Shown here in pieces: positions 42,862-52,937 of a DNA stretch of 64,000 bases. The notes below the pieces were generated by a model. It was not told where the DNA came from. It made no database searches and was given only the letters and a program-made list of their open reading frames with translations. Position 1 is the stretch's first letter. Each line of letters begins with the position of its first letter. This stretch comes from Pseudomonas fulva 12-X (GTDB lineage Bacteria; Pseudomonadota; Gammaproteobacteria; Pseudomonadales; Pseudomonadaceae): positions 248,001 through 312,000 of the forward strand of contig NC_015556.1 in assembly GCF_000213805.1 (NCBI RefSeq). Direction: 5' to 3'. The translations under genes were made by a program, and so were the position numbers.

Positions 42862-44208
42862 ATGACCATCGACGATCCATTTGGCGCCTTGCCCGGCCAG
42901 CCCGGCAAGGGCAGTGACCCGGCTAACGACCGCACCATGATCATGCCGCGCCCCGGTGGCCGTGCGGCCGAGCCTGCGCGCCCGGCACCTGCCGGCTCGC
43001 CGCCGCCAGCCATGCCCAGCGCGCCGCCCCTGGCTGCCCGTGGCCTGGGCCTGAACCCCATCGAAGCCGCCGCAGGTCCCATGCTGGCGCTGCTGACGCG
43101 CCTGCGCAGCACCATTTCCCATCCCGCGCCGGCCAGCCTGCGCGCCCAGCTGCTCGGCTACCTGCGCCAGTTCGAGGACAAGGCCCGCGCCGCCGGGGTG
43201 GCCCAGGACGAAGTGATGCTGGCGCGCTACGTGCTGTGCACCGCCCTGGACGAAGCGGTGATGAGCACGCCCTGGGGCAGCAGCAGCGACTGGAGCAAGC
43301 AGAGCCTGCTGATCACCCTGCACAACGAGGCCTGGGGCGGCGAAAAGGTGTTCCAGCTGCTCGACCACTGCCTGCAGAACCCGCGCCAGCGCCTCAACCT
43401 GCTGGAACTCCTGTACCTGTGCATCAGCCTCGGCATGGAGGGACGCTACCGGGTCATGCAGGATGGTCGCAGCCAGCTCGACGCCTTGCGCGAGCGGGTG
43501 GCGGCGACCATCCGCAGCACCCGTGGCGAAATCGAGCGCGAGCTGTCGCCGCACTGGCGCGGCCTGGTGGTCGCCCGTGACCGGCTGCGCCAGTTCCTGC
43601 CGCCCTGGGTGGCGGTGGCCATCGGCCTGGCGATCCTGCTGGTGCTGCTGTTCGGCCTGCGCATGAAGCTGGCCGCCGAGGCCGAGCCGGTGTTCCGCAA
43701 CCTGCACGCTCTGGGTGATGTGCCGGTGCAGACCATCGACCGCCCGGCTCAGCAGCCACGCATCGTCGAGCGCCCGCGCCTGGCCGGTTTCCTGGCCGAG
43801 GAAATTCGCGCGCAGAAAGTCGCGGTGGAAGATGCTGTCGACCGTTCGGTGGTGACCATCCGCGGCGACCAGTTGTTCGCCTCCGGCAGTGCATCGATTG
43901 CCGATGACTTCCAGCCATTGCTGCTGCGTATCGCCGAAGCCATTCGCAAGGTCAACGGCCAGGTGCTGGTCACCGGCCACAGCGACAACCGGCCCATCGC
44001 CACGCTGCGCTATCCGTCCAACTGGAAGCTCTCCCAGGACCGCGCCCAGCAGGTGATGGACGTGCTGGTGGCCAAGACCGGCCAGCCCGCACGCTTCCGT
44101 GCCGAAGGGCGCAGCGATACCGAGGCGGTGGCATCCAACGACACGGCAGAAGGCCGTGCGCGTAACCGCCGCGTGGAAATCACAGTTTTTGCGGAGGGCG
44201 TCGAGTGA
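42862..44208 (+). CDS. tssL: T6SS inner-membrane protein TssL with OmpA-like peptidoglycan domain
   Basis: 448 aa. A Pro-rich N-terminus precedes the DotU-type cytoplasmic domain (about 60-240: YVLCTALDEAVMSTPWGSSS, LLELLYLCISLGMEGRYR). One transmembrane helix follows near 250-270 (WVAVAIGLAILLVLLFGL), then a periplasmic OmpA/MotB-like domain (about 320-445: LVTGHSDNRPIATLRYPSNW, RAEGRSDTEAVASN) that anchors to peptidoglycan. This fused form matches P. aeruginosa TssL1. The stop codon overlaps the GTG start of tssM. Confidence 0.96.
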   Translation: MTIDDPFGALPGQPGKGSDPANDRTMIMPRPGGRAAEPARPAPAGSPPPAMPSAPPLAARGLGLNPIEAAAGPMLALLTRLRSTISHPAPASLRAQLLGYLRQFEDKARAAGVAQDEVMLARYVLCTALDEAVMSTPWGSSSDWSKQSLLITLHNEAWGGEKVFQLLDHCLQNPRQRLNLLELLYLCISLGMEGRYRVMQDGRSQLDALRERVAATIRSTRGEIERELSPHWRGLVVARDRLRQFLPPWVAVAIGLAILLVLLFGLRMKLAAEAEPVFRNLHALGDVPVQTIDRPAQQPRIVERPRLAGFLAEEIRAQKVAVEDAVDRSVVTIRGDQLFASGSASIADDFQPLLLRIAEAIRKVNGQVLVTGHSDNRPIATLRYPSNWKLSQDRAQQVMDVLVAKTGQPARFRAEGRSDTEAVASNDTAEGRARNRRVEITVFAEGVE

Positions 44209-47200
44209 AGGCGTTTTTCGGTTTCATGGCCCGTTGGGTCATGCCGGTGCTGGGCCTGGTCGCGCTGGCACTGGTGATCTGGTTCATCGGCCCGCTGATC
44301 GCCATCGGCGGTTTCGAGCCTCTGGCGGGCACCACCGCGCGCTGGACGCTGATCATCCTGCTGTTCGCTGCCTGGGCAGCCTGGCGGGTGCTGCGCATCA
44401 TCCAGGCACGGCGCAATGCCGCCAGGGTCATGCAGGGGCTGGTCGAAGTCGCGCCGGACCCCACCAGCGTGGCCACCGCCGAGGAGCTGGCCACCCTGCG
44501 CCAGCGCATGGACGAGGCCCTGGGCCTGCTCAAGCGCGCCAAGCTTGGCGGCGGCGAGCGGCGCAATCTCTACGAACTGCCGTGGTACGTGATCATCGGC
44601 CCGCCCGGTTCCGGCAAGACCACCGCCCTGGCCAATTCCGGGCTGCGTTTCCCGCTTGCCGAGCAGATGGGCGCCGGTGCCGTACGCGGCGTGGGCGGAA
44701 CCCGCAATTGCGATTGGTGGTTCGCCGACGAGGCCGTGCTGCTCGATACTGCCGGCCGCTATACCACCCAGGATAGCCACGCCGCGGTCGACAAAGCCGC
44801 CTGGCTGGGCTTTCTCGACCTGCTGAAGAAGCAGCGTTCGCGCCGGCCCATCGATGGCGCCTTCGTGGCCATCAGCCTGTCCGATCTGCTGCTCGGCAGC
44901 GAGAGCGAGCGCGCGGCTCACGCGGTGGCCATCCGTTCCCGGGTGCAGGAGCTGTATACCCAGCTCGGAGTACGTTTCCCGGTCTATGTGATGCTCACCA
45001 AGCTGGACCTGGTGCCCGGCTTCATGGAGTTCTTCGAGGGCCTGAGCAAGGAAGAGCGCGCCCAGGTCTGGGGCATGACCTTTACCCTGGACGACGGCAA
45101 GAGTGTCGAAGGCCCGCTGCAGGTGTTCCGCAGCGAGTTCGACGCGCTGGAGGCGCGCCTCAACGAGCGGCTGGTCGAGCGCTTGCAGCAGGAACGCGAT
45201 CCGGCGCGGCGCGACCTGATCTACGGCTTCCCGCAGCAGTTCGCGGCGCTGCGCGAAGCGCTGGCCGGCTTCCTCGATGGTGTGTTCAAACCCAACCCGT
45301 ACGAGGAGCGGGTGCTGCTGCGCGGTGTGTACCTGACCAGCGGCACCCAGGAAGGCAGCCCCATCGACCGGCTGATCGGCGCCATGGCGCAGAGCATGAG
45401 CCTGGATCGCCAGCACCTGGCGCGCCAGACCGGCACCGGGCGCAGCTACTTCATCGAACGCCTGCTGCGTGACGTGGTGTTCGGCGAGCGTGGCCTGGTC
45501 GGCGCCAACCCCAAGGTCGAGCGGCAGAAGCGCTGGCTGGCCCGCGGGGTGATCGCCGCGACCGTAGTGCTGGTGCTCGGCACTGCCGCCGTCTGGTTCG
45601 CCAGCTTCCGCGCCAACCAGGCCTACATCGCTGCCGTGGATGCCCGCGTGCAGCCGCTGCGGGGCGAGCTGCAGGCGCTCAGCCCGGCGCAGCGCGAGGT
45701 GCTGGCGGTGCAACCGCTGCTCGATGCCATCCGCAACGTCAGTGGCGATGCGCCGAGTTGGGCCGAAGGCTTCGGCCTGTACCAGGGCGACATGCTCGAT
45801 AGCGAAGCCTCCAGTGTCTACCGCAAGCTGCTCATCGCGGTCATGGCGCCGCGGGTGCTGGCGCGTCTGGAAGAGCAGCTGCGTGCCGGCGGCAATTCGG
45901 ACTTCCTCTACGAAGGGCTCAAGGCCTACCTGATGCTCGGTGAAGCCGAACGCTACGACGCCGACTTCATCAAGGCCTGGATCGCCCTGGATTGGGACCG
46001 CAGCCTGCCGCGCGACCTGCTGCCCGAGCAGCGTGACGCGCTCAACGCCCACCTGGCGGCGCTGTATGACCGCCAGCCGCCGGTGGTGCGCCTCGACGAG
46101 CACCTGATCGAGGACGTGCGCCGCCAACTGCAGCGCCTGTCCGTCGCCCAGCGCGCCTATGACCGGGTCAAGCGTCAGAAGCTGCCCGACGGCATCCCCG
46201 ATTTCCGCATCAGCGAAGCGGCCGGGCGTGATGCCGCGCTGGTCTTCACCCGCAAGAGCGGCAAGCCGCTGAACGAGCCGCTCAGCGGCTTCTACACCCA
46301 GCGCGGTTACCGTGAAGCCTTCCTGGTCGGCAGCGTCAGCCAGGCCGGTACGCTGGCCGAGGAGCAGTGGGTGCTCGGCCGCAGTCTGGACGACGGTCAG
46401 GACGCCGCCGCCCTGGCCCTGGAAGTGCGCCGCCTCTACGTGCAGGACTACATGCGCCAATGGGATGCGCTGCTCGCCGACCTCGACTTCGTGCCGGTGA
46501 CCAGCGTCGCCCAGGCCGCCGACGTGCTGCGCGTGCTGTCCGGGCCGACTTCGCCGCTCAAGAAGCTGCTGCAGGCAGTGGCCAAGGAAACCGACCTGCA
46601 GAAGGAAGAACGCCTGGTCGCCGAGAAGCTCAAGGAGCGCGGCGGCGATACCGTCGACCGTCTCAAGCAACAGCTCGGCTCGCTGGTCGGGCAGTCGGAG
46701 GAGGGCGCGGCCCAGGTGCTGGCCACCGAGATGGACCCGATCACCGCCCACTTCGCCGAGCTCAACAGCCTGGTCGAAGCCGGCGACGGCCAGCCACCGG
46801 CCATCGACGCGCTGCTGCAGGACCTCAACGCCCTGTACGTGCAGGTCAGCGCCATGAGTGGCGCCAGCGGCGATGCGCTGCTGGGCGAGTCGCGCAACCA
46901 GACCACCGCTGCGGCCGACCAGGTGCGCCTGAGCGCCGAAAGGCAGCCGCCGGTGGTGCAGGGCTTCCTGAAGTCGGTCGTGGGCTCCACCACCGGCACC
47001 ATGATGGGCGGCATCCGCAACCAGTTGAACGCCGCCTGGATGAGCGAAGTGGTCAGCGTCTACCGCCAGTCCCTGGCTGGGCGTTATCCGCTGGACCGCA
47101 GCAGCAGCCGAGACGCGACCCTGGACGACTTCGGTCACTTCTTCGGCCAGGGCGGGGTGCTCGACAGCTATTTCCGTCGCTACCTGCAACCTTACGTGGA

Positions 47201-47723
47201 CACCTCGGCCAGCACCTGGCGCTGGCAGCCCGGCGCCGCGCAAAAGCTCGGCATCGGCAGCGGTGTGCTGCAGACCTTCCAGCGTGCCGCGAGCATCCGC
47301 GAGGCGTTCTTCCGCTCCGGCGGCACCCAGCCGATGGTGCGCTTCGAGCTGCGCCCGGTGGCCATGGATGCCAGCATCGAGCAGTTCCAGCTCGACCTCG
47401 ACGGCCAGCAGTTCAGCTACGACCATGGTCCGGCGCGCCCGGTTGCCATGCAGTGGCCGAGCGCCAACGGCACCGGCGTGGTGCGCCTGAATATCTCGCC
47501 GGCCTCGGTCACCGGTCGCTCGGGTATCACTCTGGAAGGACCGTGGGCATGGTTCCGCCTGCTCGACCAGTCGGACCTCGCCCAGGGCAATTCGCCGGAT
47601 CGCTTCACCCTGCGCATGCGCGTGGACAACGCCAGCATTTCCAGCGAGCTGCGCGCCAGCAGCGCGTTCAATCCATTCCGCCGCCAGGTGGTCAGCGGTT
47701 TCAGCCTGCCGGAGCGTTTGTGA
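44205..47723 (+). CDS. tssM: T6SS inner-membrane core protein TssM (IcmF)
   Basis: 1172 aa. N-terminal transmembrane helices (about residues 8-60) and a third near 445-470 flank the cytoplasmic NTPase-like domain with Walker A GPPGSGKTT from G132 and LLDTAGRYTTQD. The large periplasmic portion ends in the IcmF C-terminal beta domain (WSRFELRPVAMDAS-like RFELRPVAMDASIEQFQLDL) that contacts TssJ. GTG 44205 overlaps the tssL TGA. It spans the inner membrane and periplasm and forms the channel with TssJ and TssL. Confidence 0.96.
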   Translation: MKAFFGFMARWVMPVLGLVALALVIWFIGPLIAIGGFEPLAGTTARWTLIILLFAAWAAWRVLRIIQARRNAARVMQGLVEVAPDPTSVATAEELATLRQRMDEALGLLKRAKLGGGERRNLYELPWYVIIGPPGSGKTTALANSGLRFPLAEQMGAGAVRGVGGTRNCDWWFADEAVLLDTAGRYTTQDSHAAVDKAAWLGFLDLLKKQRSRRPIDGAFVAISLSDLLLGSESERAAHAVAIRSRVQELYTQLGVRFPVYVMLTKLDLVPGFMEFFEGLSKEERAQVWGMTFTLDDGKSVEGPLQVFRSEFDALEARLNERLVERLQQERDPARRDLIYGFPQQFAALREALAGFLDGVFKPNPYEERVLLRGVYLTSGTQEGSPIDRLIGAMAQSMSLDRQHLARQTGTGRSYFIERLLRDVVFGERGLVGANPKVERQKRWLARGVIAATVVLVLGTAAVWFASFRANQAYIAAVDARVQPLRGELQALSPAQREVLAVQPLLDAIRNVSGDAPSWAEGFGLYQGDMLDSEASSVYRKLLIAVMAPRVLARLEEQLRAGGNSDFLYEGLKAYLMLGEAERYDADFIKAWIALDWDRSLPRDLLPEQRDALNAHLAALYDRQPPVVRLDEHLIEDVRRQLQRLSVAQRAYDRVKRQKLPDGIPDFRISEAAGRDAALVFTRKSGKPLNEPLSGFYTQRGYREAFLVGSVSQAGTLAEEQWVLGRSLDDGQDAAALALEVRRLYVQDYMRQWDALLADLDFVPVTSVAQAADVLRVLSGPTSPLKKLLQAVAKETDLQKEERLVAEKLKERGGDTVDRLKQQLGSLVGQSEEGAAQVLATEMDPITAHFAELNSLVEAGDGQPPAIDALLQDLNALYVQVSAMSGASGDALLGESRNQTTAAADQVRLSAERQPPVVQGFLKSVVGSTTGTMMGGIRNQLNAAWMSEVVSVYRQSLAGRYPLDRSSSRDATLDDFGHFFGQGGVLDSYFRRYLQPYVDTSASTWRWQPGAAQKLGIGSGVLQTFQRAASIREAFFRSGGTQPMVRFELRPVAMDASIEQFQLDLDGQQFSYDHGPARPVAMQWPSANGTGVVRLNISPASVTGRSGITLEGPWAWFRLLDQSDLAQGNSPDRFTLRMRVDNASISSELRASSAFNPFRRQVVSGFSLPERL

Positions 47724-48379
47724 GTACACCAGGTTTCTACGGCAAGTTGGCCGTACGGGGAGATTTCATTCATCGCGGCCTGAGCCCGGCGTTCATCGAA
47801 GCCTGGGATGCCTGGCTGGCAGCGGGGCTGGCAGCCAGCCGGCAGACCCTTGGCGAAGCCTGGCTGGACGCCTACCTGGTCAGCCCGCTGTGGCGTTTCG
47901 CCGTAGCGCCCGGCCTGCTTGGCGCCGAGCCGGTATGCGGGGTGATGATGCCCAGCGTTGACCGGGTCGGCCGTTATTTCCCGCTGACCATCGTCCTGCC
48001 GCTGCCAGCGGATGCCGACATCGGTCAGCTGGTCAGCGGCGCTGACGACTGGTTCGAGCGCGCCGAAGGGCTGCTGCTGTCGACCCTGGAGGAGGGCGCC
48101 GATGCCGAGGCCTTCGAGCGCGGCGTCGAGGCGTTGGGCAGCCCATTGCTGACCAGCTGCAGCGAACAGCGCTGGGACGCCAGCGGCGCCGCCATCTGGC
48201 CCGCGAGCAATCCGCCGGCACGTGGCCTGGCCCTGATGCAGCAGGCCTGGAACGGCGCCAGCCTGTGGTGGGGCAATGGCTCCGAGCGCGTGGCGCCGGG
48301 GCTGGTGCGCTTCGCGGGGTTGCCGCCGGCCGAGGCATTCAGCCGCCTGCTCAGCGAGTCCGCGGGAGGCCAGCCGTGA
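47720..48379 (+). CDS. tagF: T6SS post-translational repressor TagF
   Basis: 219 aa from GTG 47720, whose TG overlaps the tssM TGA. TagF-family features: STPGFYGKLAVRGDFIHRGL at the start, then WLAAGLAASRQTLGEAWLDA, GVMMPSVDRVGRYFPLTIVL and PADADIG. TagF represses H1-T6SS independently of the threonine-phosphorylation pathway by binding Fha. The stand-alone form here (not fused to PppA) fits P. aeruginosa. A long upstream extension in this frame is only a shadow of tssM. Confidence 0.93.
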   Translation: MSTPGFYGKLAVRGDFIHRGLSPAFIEAWDAWLAAGLAASRQTLGEAWLDAYLVSPLWRFAVAPGLLGAEPVCGVMMPSVDRVGRYFPLTIVLPLPADADIGQLVSGADDWFERAEGLLLSTLEEGADAEAFERGVEALGSPLLTSCSEQRWDASGAAIWPASNPPARGLALMQQAWNGASLWWGNGSERVAPGLVRFAGLPPAEAFSRLLSESAGGQP

Positions 48380-49104
48380 TTCCGTCGAACGTGACCCGCT
48401 ACCACTCGGCCAGCCACACCCATGTCGGCATGGTGCGCAAGATCAACGAGGACGCCTGCCTGGACGCTCCGGACAACGGCCTGTGGGCCGTCGCCGACGG
48501 CATGGGCGGGCATGCCAGCGGCGACTTCGTCAGCAGCCTGATCATCGACAGCCTGCGCGCCCTGCCGCCCAGTGCGGTGCTCGACACCTACCGCGGGGCG
48601 ATCATCGATACCCTGGATCAGGTCAACGGGCAGGTGCGCGTCGAAGCCGAGAAACGGGGGGGCGCGACCATGGGCAGCACCGTGGTGGTGCTCGCCGCCC
48701 GGGGCGCCGAGGCGCTCTGCCTGTGGGCCGGCGACAGCCGCCTGTACCGGCTGCGCAACGGCGATCTGCAGCCGATCAGCCGTGACCACAGCTACGTGCA
48801 GGAACTGGTCGACAGCGGCCTGCTCGACGACGAAGCCGCGCGCAGCCACCCCATGGGCAACATCGTCACCCGCGCCCTCGGCGTGCAGGACGAACTGGAG
48901 CTGGAAACCGCGACGCTGGAAGTGCGCCCCGGCGACACCTTCCTGCTGTGCAGCGACGGCCTGAACAAGACGGTCGAGGATCATGAACTGCGCGAAGTGC
49001 TGGGCCACGAAGACCCCTACCAGGTGGTGCGCAGCCTGGTGCACCTTGGCTTGACCCGGGGCGCGCCGGATAATATTACCGCCGTGGTGATCAAGGCCGC
49101 GTAG
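48376..49104 (+). CDS. pppA: PP2C-type Ser/Thr phosphatase PppA
   Basis: 242 aa, the same length as P. aeruginosa PppA. PP2C metal-site motifs: KINEDACLDAPDNGLWAVAD, DGMGGHASGDFVSS, CLWAGDSRLYRLRNG, FLLCSDGLNKTVEDHE and GAPDNITAVV. It dephosphorylates Fha and so turns the T6SS off and lets it reposition. GTG 48376 overlaps the tagF TGA by two bases; earlier in-frame starts lie inside tagF. Next, after 84 bp, is its opposing kinase ppkA. Confidence 0.95.
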   Translation: MIPSNVTRYHSASHTHVGMVRKINEDACLDAPDNGLWAVADGMGGHASGDFVSSLIIDSLRALPPSAVLDTYRGAIIDTLDQVNGQVRVEAEKRGGATMGSTVVVLAARGAEALCLWAGDSRLYRLRNGDLQPISRDHSYVQELVDSGLLDDEAARSHPMGNIVTRALGVQDELELETATLEVRPGDTFLLCSDGLNKTVEDHELREVLGHEDPYQVVRSLVHLGLTRGAPDNITAVVIKAA

Positions 49105-49188
49105 GCCGCCACGGCGCCTGTTCCACTCACCATCCAAGACATCCGCCGCACCCGGGGCTCCCGGGGTGGCCTCGGAAGACCAGACAGC

Positions 49189-52100
49189 ATGGATATGCAA
49201 ATACCGGGTTACGACATCGAACGCGAGCTGGGCGATGGCGCGATGGCCGTGGTCTACCTGGCGACCCAGCGCTCCCTTGACCGCAAGGTGGCGCTCAAGG
49301 TGATGGCCGCCTCGCTGGCTGCCGATCCGACCTTCTGCGAGCGCTTTCTGCGCGAGGGCAGGACCCTGGCGCGGCTGTCGCACCCCAATACCGTGACCAT
49401 CCACGACATCGGCAATGTCGGCAGCCTCTATTACATGGCCATGGAATACCTGCCGAACGGCACGCTCAAGGAGCGCATCGCCGCGGGGCTGAGCATCGAC
49501 CAGGGGCTGGTGTGGATCCGCCAGATCGCCTCGGCCCTGGGGTATGCCCACGCCCAGGGCATGGTGCACCGCGACGTCAAGCCGGCCAACATCCTGTTCC
49601 GCGCCGACGGCACTGCGGTGCTCAGCGACTTCGGCATCGCCAAGGCGCTGGACGATCGCACCCAGTTCACCCAGGCCGGCTTCGCCGTCGGCACGCCCAG
49701 CTACATGAGCCCCGAGCAGGCCCGCGGCCTGGATATCGATGGCCGCGCCGACCTCTACGCCCTCGGTGTGGTGCTTTACGAAATTCTCACCGGCAAGCTG
49801 CCTTATACCGGCAGCGATTCGCTGTCCACGGCGCTGGCGCACCTGACCGAGCCGTTGCCGGCGCTGCCCATGGTGCATGGCCGCTATCAGCCGATTCTCG
49901 AGCGTCTGCTGGCCAAGGATCCCAAGGAGCGCTTCGCCGACGCCGCCGAGCTGATCGCCGCACTGGATCGCCTGGAGTCGCCCACCGACGATGCCACCCT
50001 GTTCCAGCCGCTGGTGCTGCCGGAGGGCGGAAAAGCCGGCGACATCAGCCCTCCGCCCTTGGCGCCGGTGACCGTGGACATACCCACCCATGCACCCGCC
50101 GCCGAGCCCACGGCAGCGCCGCGCCCGCAGCCGTCGCCGCTGGCCTCTTCGGTACGCCAGGGCAATGCCGGTGCGAGCAAGAAGCCGCTGATTCTCGGCG
50201 TTTCGCTTGCGGGCGTGCTGTTGCTGGCCGGTTGCGGCTACTGGCTGTTCGGCTCCGATGGCACGCCGTCCACTGCGCCGCCGGTGGCCGGTCAGCCGGC
50301 CCAGAGCCAGACTCAGTCCCAGGCACTGGCTCAGCCCAGCGGCGAGGCCGGGCCGATCTCGGCGGCGGCCAACAGCGACGGCGGTGATCGCCCGCTGCTG
50401 ATGCCCGGCAAGAAGACCCTGTTCCAACGCGTGCTGACCAAGCCAGGCGCCAAGCTCGCCGATGCGGCTGGCGGCAGCGGTGGCAAGGACATGCCGGCGT
50501 TCTCGGTGTTCTACGTCTACGCCCGCCAGGACATCGACGGCCAGCCCTGGCTGCAGATCGGCGCGTCCACCGATGGCCGCCGTGACGGTTGGCTGCCGGC
50601 CAATGCGGTCAGCGACTGGAAGCAGAGCCTGGTGCTCAAGTTCACCGAACGCTCCGGCCGCTCGCCGGTGATGTTCGTGCGTGACGCCTCGGCCCTGGAG
50701 CAGCTGCTGGCCGAGCCGGCGCGGGCCCGTGAAGCCCTGCGCGAGGCGCTCAAGGGCACCGGCCACAATGTGGTGGCGGTCGAGCCCGGCGGCAGCGCCG
50801 TGCCCCAGGACCAGTTCTACCTGTTGCCGATCTTCGACTCCGAAGAAACCTTCGACGCCAACGGCCAGCCGCTGCAGTTGCTCAACGTCGCCTCCATCGA
50901 TCCGGGCAGCGCGCAGCAAACCGGGGCCGACAGTACGCCCGCGGCGATGCCGGAAGGCTTCAGAACGGCCATCGTGCTGGTGGTCGACACCTCGGTGTCG
51001 ATGCAGCCCTACATCGACCGCGTGCGCGACGTGGTGCACGAACTGCAGGGGCAGATAGCCAAGCGCGGCGACCTGGACAGCGTCAGCTTCGGCATGGTGG
51101 GCTTTCGCAGCAACACCAGCAAGACGCCGGGCCTGGAGTACACCGCCAAGACCCTGGTCAGCCTGGAGGAGGGCCGCGATCCTCAGCGCTTCCTGCAACT
51201 GGCGCAGCAGATCAAGGCCACCGACGTATCCAGCCACGACTTCAACGAGGACGCCTTCGCCGGCGTCATGCAGGCGGTCGACGGCATGGACTGGAATGGC
51301 TATGGCGGCCGCCTGATCCTGCTGGTCAGCGATGCCGGCGCGCTGCGCAAGAGCGACCCGCTGGGCCTGACCCAGATGAACGAGGCCGAAGTACGCGAGG
51401 CCGCCCTGCGCAAGCAGATCAAGATCTACGCGCTGCACCTGAAAACCCCGGCCGGCAAGCGCAACCATGGCTTCGCCGAGCAGCAGTACCGCACTCTTAC
51501 CGCCGACCCCAACCCGCGCATCGGCGACCTGTACGTGCCGGTGGCCGGCGGCGACGTCAATGCCTTCGGGCAGAGCGTGTCGCAGATCGGCAACGCCTTC
51601 GCCGACCTGGTGCACAAGGTGCGCACCGACAGCCGCCTGCCCGAGCCCAAGGGCGGTTCGAGCATCGCCGACAAGTCGGCGGCGGTCGGTTACGCCATGC
51701 ACATGGATTTCCTCGGCCACCAGAGCCAGGCCCGCGCGCCCCAGGTGGTCACCGCCTGGACCAGCGACCGCGACATCACCGACCCGGCGCTGCCGGCCTT
51801 CCAGGTCTGCGTGCTGCTCACCAAATTGCAGCTCAACGACCTGCAGCAGTCGTTGCGCATGGTGGTCGACGCGGCGCGCCGTACCCAGAGCTCGCCCAAG
51901 GATTTCTTCCAGGAAATCGCCAGCGCCAGTGCGCATATGAGCCGCGACCCCTCGGCGCTGGTCAAGGGCGGCAATCTGGCGCAGAGCGGCGTGCTCGGCG
52001 AATACCTGGACGGCCTGCCGTACCGCAGCAAGGTGCTGAATATGAGCCAGGACCTGTGGCTGTCGCTCAGCGTCGCCGAGCAGGAAGATTTCATCGACGA

Positions 52101-52221
52101 GCTGGACTCCAAGATCCGCCTCTATGAAACCTTCCACAACGACACGGCCAACTGGGTTCGCTTCGGCGATGCCGCCCCCGGCGACGCGCTGTACCGCGTG
52201 CCCTTGTCGACGTTGCCCTGA
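49189..52221 (+). CDS. ppkA: Ser/Thr protein kinase PpkA with VWA domain
   Basis: 1010 aa membrane kinase that phosphorylates Fha. Kinase domain (about 1-275): glycine loop LGDGAMAVVYLA, catalytic Lys K37 in VALKVMA, HRDVKPANILF with D129, DFGIAKA with D147. A Pro/Ala-rich linker leads to one transmembrane helix (about 333-355, ILGVSLAGVLLLAGCGYWLF). The periplasmic part has an SH3-like region and a von Willebrand A domain with MIDAS LVVDTSVSM (D600). Dimerisation is thought to be triggered by TagR. ATG 49189; the stop overlaps the tagT start by one base. Confidence 0.95.
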   Translation: MDMQIPGYDIERELGDGAMAVVYLATQRSLDRKVALKVMAASLAADPTFCERFLREGRTLARLSHPNTVTIHDIGNVGSLYYMAMEYLPNGTLKERIAAGLSIDQGLVWIRQIASALGYAHAQGMVHRDVKPANILFRADGTAVLSDFGIAKALDDRTQFTQAGFAVGTPSYMSPEQARGLDIDGRADLYALGVVLYEILTGKLPYTGSDSLSTALAHLTEPLPALPMVHGRYQPILERLLAKDPKERFADAAELIAALDRLESPTDDATLFQPLVLPEGGKAGDISPPPLAPVTVDIPTHAPAAEPTAAPRPQPSPLASSVRQGNAGASKKPLILGVSLAGVLLLAGCGYWLFGSDGTPSTAPPVAGQPAQSQTQSQALAQPSGEAGPISAAANSDGGDRPLLMPGKKTLFQRVLTKPGAKLADAAGGSGGKDMPAFSVFYVYARQDIDGQPWLQIGASTDGRRDGWLPANAVSDWKQSLVLKFTERSGRSPVMFVRDASALEQLLAEPARAREALREALKGTGHNVVAVEPGGSAVPQDQFYLLPIFDSEETFDANGQPLQLLNVASIDPGSAQQTGADSTPAAMPEGFRTAIVLVVDTSVSMQPYIDRVRDVVHELQGQIAKRGDLDSVSFGMVGFRSNTSKTPGLEYTAKTLVSLEEGRDPQRFLQLAQQIKATDVSSHDFNEDAFAGVMQAVDGMDWNGYGGRLILLVSDAGALRKSDPLGLTQMNEAEVREAALRKQIKIYALHLKTPAGKRNHGFAEQQYRTLTADPNPRIGDLYVPVAGGDVNAFGQSVSQIGNAFADLVHKVRTDSRLPEPKGGSSIADKSAAVGYAMHMDFLGHQSQARAPQVVTAWTSDRDITDPALPAFQVCVLLTKLQLNDLQQSLRMVVDAARRTQSSPKDFFQEIASASAHMSRDPSALVKGGNLAQSGVLGEYLDGLPYRSKVLNMSQDLWLSLSVAEQEDFIDELDSKIRLYETFHNDTANWVRFGDAAPGDALYRVPLSTLP

Positions 52222-52937
52222 TGCTCAGCCTCGAGGCGATCAGCAAGACCCGTGGTGCCGACGGGCAGCGCTATCGCCTGGAAATCCCCGCGCTGCAGCT
52301 GCGCGCCGGGCGGCGTGTCGCCCTGATCGGTGCCAGTGGCAGCGGCAAGAGCACGCTGCTCGACCTGCTGGCTCTGGTGCTGTCGCCCGATGCGGGTGGC
52401 ATCCAGCGTTGGCACGATGGCGGGCAATCGCTCGATCTCGCCGAACTGTGGCGCCAGGGCCGGCATGACCAGCTGGCCGCGCTGCGCGCGCGGGCGTTCG
52501 GTTACGTGCTGCAGACCGGCGGGCTACTGGGCTTTCTCAGCGTGCGCGGCAATATTCAGCTGCCCCGCGAGCTGCTCGGCCTGCCGCTGGGCGACGCCGT
52601 CGAGCAACTGGCCGAGCAATTGGGCATCGCCGATTTGCTCGAACGCCAGCCGGAGCGCTTGTCGGTCGGCCAGCGCCAGCGCGTGAGCATCGCCCGGGCA
52701 CTGGCCCACCAGCCGGCCATCGTGCTTGCCGACGAGCCGACCGCGTCGCTCGATCCATTGAACGCCGAGCGGGTCATGCAGCTGCTGATCGAGCAGGCCG
52801 CTGCCCGGGATCTGTGCCTGGTGATTTCCACCCATGACCAGGCGCTGGCCGCGCGCTACGGCCTGACGCCGATGCAGCTGCAGGTCGAGCCCCAGGGCGA
52901 CGGGCTGGTGGTCGCCCGCCTGGCGGAGTGCGGCTGA
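52221..52937 (+). CDS. tagT: T6SS-regulating ABC transporter ATPase TagT
   Basis: 238 aa ABC ATPase of the LolD/MacB type. Walker A GASGSGKST (from about G37), the signature LSVGQRQRVSIARALAHQP, Walker B IVLADEPTASLD and switch His ISTHDQAL are all visible. With TagS it forms a LolCDE-like complex that acts upstream of PpkA in sensing envelope damage. ATG 52221 shares one base with the ppkA stop; the stop shares one base with tagS. Confidence 0.92.
   Translation: MLSLEAISKTRGADGQRYRLEIPALQLRAGRRVALIGASGSGKSTLLDLLALVLSPDAGGIQRWHDGGQSLDLAELWRQGRHDQLAALRARAFGYVLQTGGLLGFLSVRGNIQLPRELLGLPLGDAVEQLAEQLGIADLLERQPERLSVGQRQRVSIARALAHQPAIVLADEPTASLDPLNAERVMQLLIEQAAARDLCLVISTHDQALAARYGLTPMQLQVEPQGDGLVVARLAECG

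Noticed and set aside
44010..47729. 1239-codon open frame on the minus strand opposite tssM
   Set aside because: Antisense shadow of tssM, with no family features or start site.
48025..52137. 1370-codon open frame on the minus strand opposite ppkA and pppA
   Set aside because: It mirrors the strongly GC-biased third codon position of the T6SS genes. Its translation is low-complexity and His/Gln/Gly-rich, and it overlaps well-identified proteins throughout.
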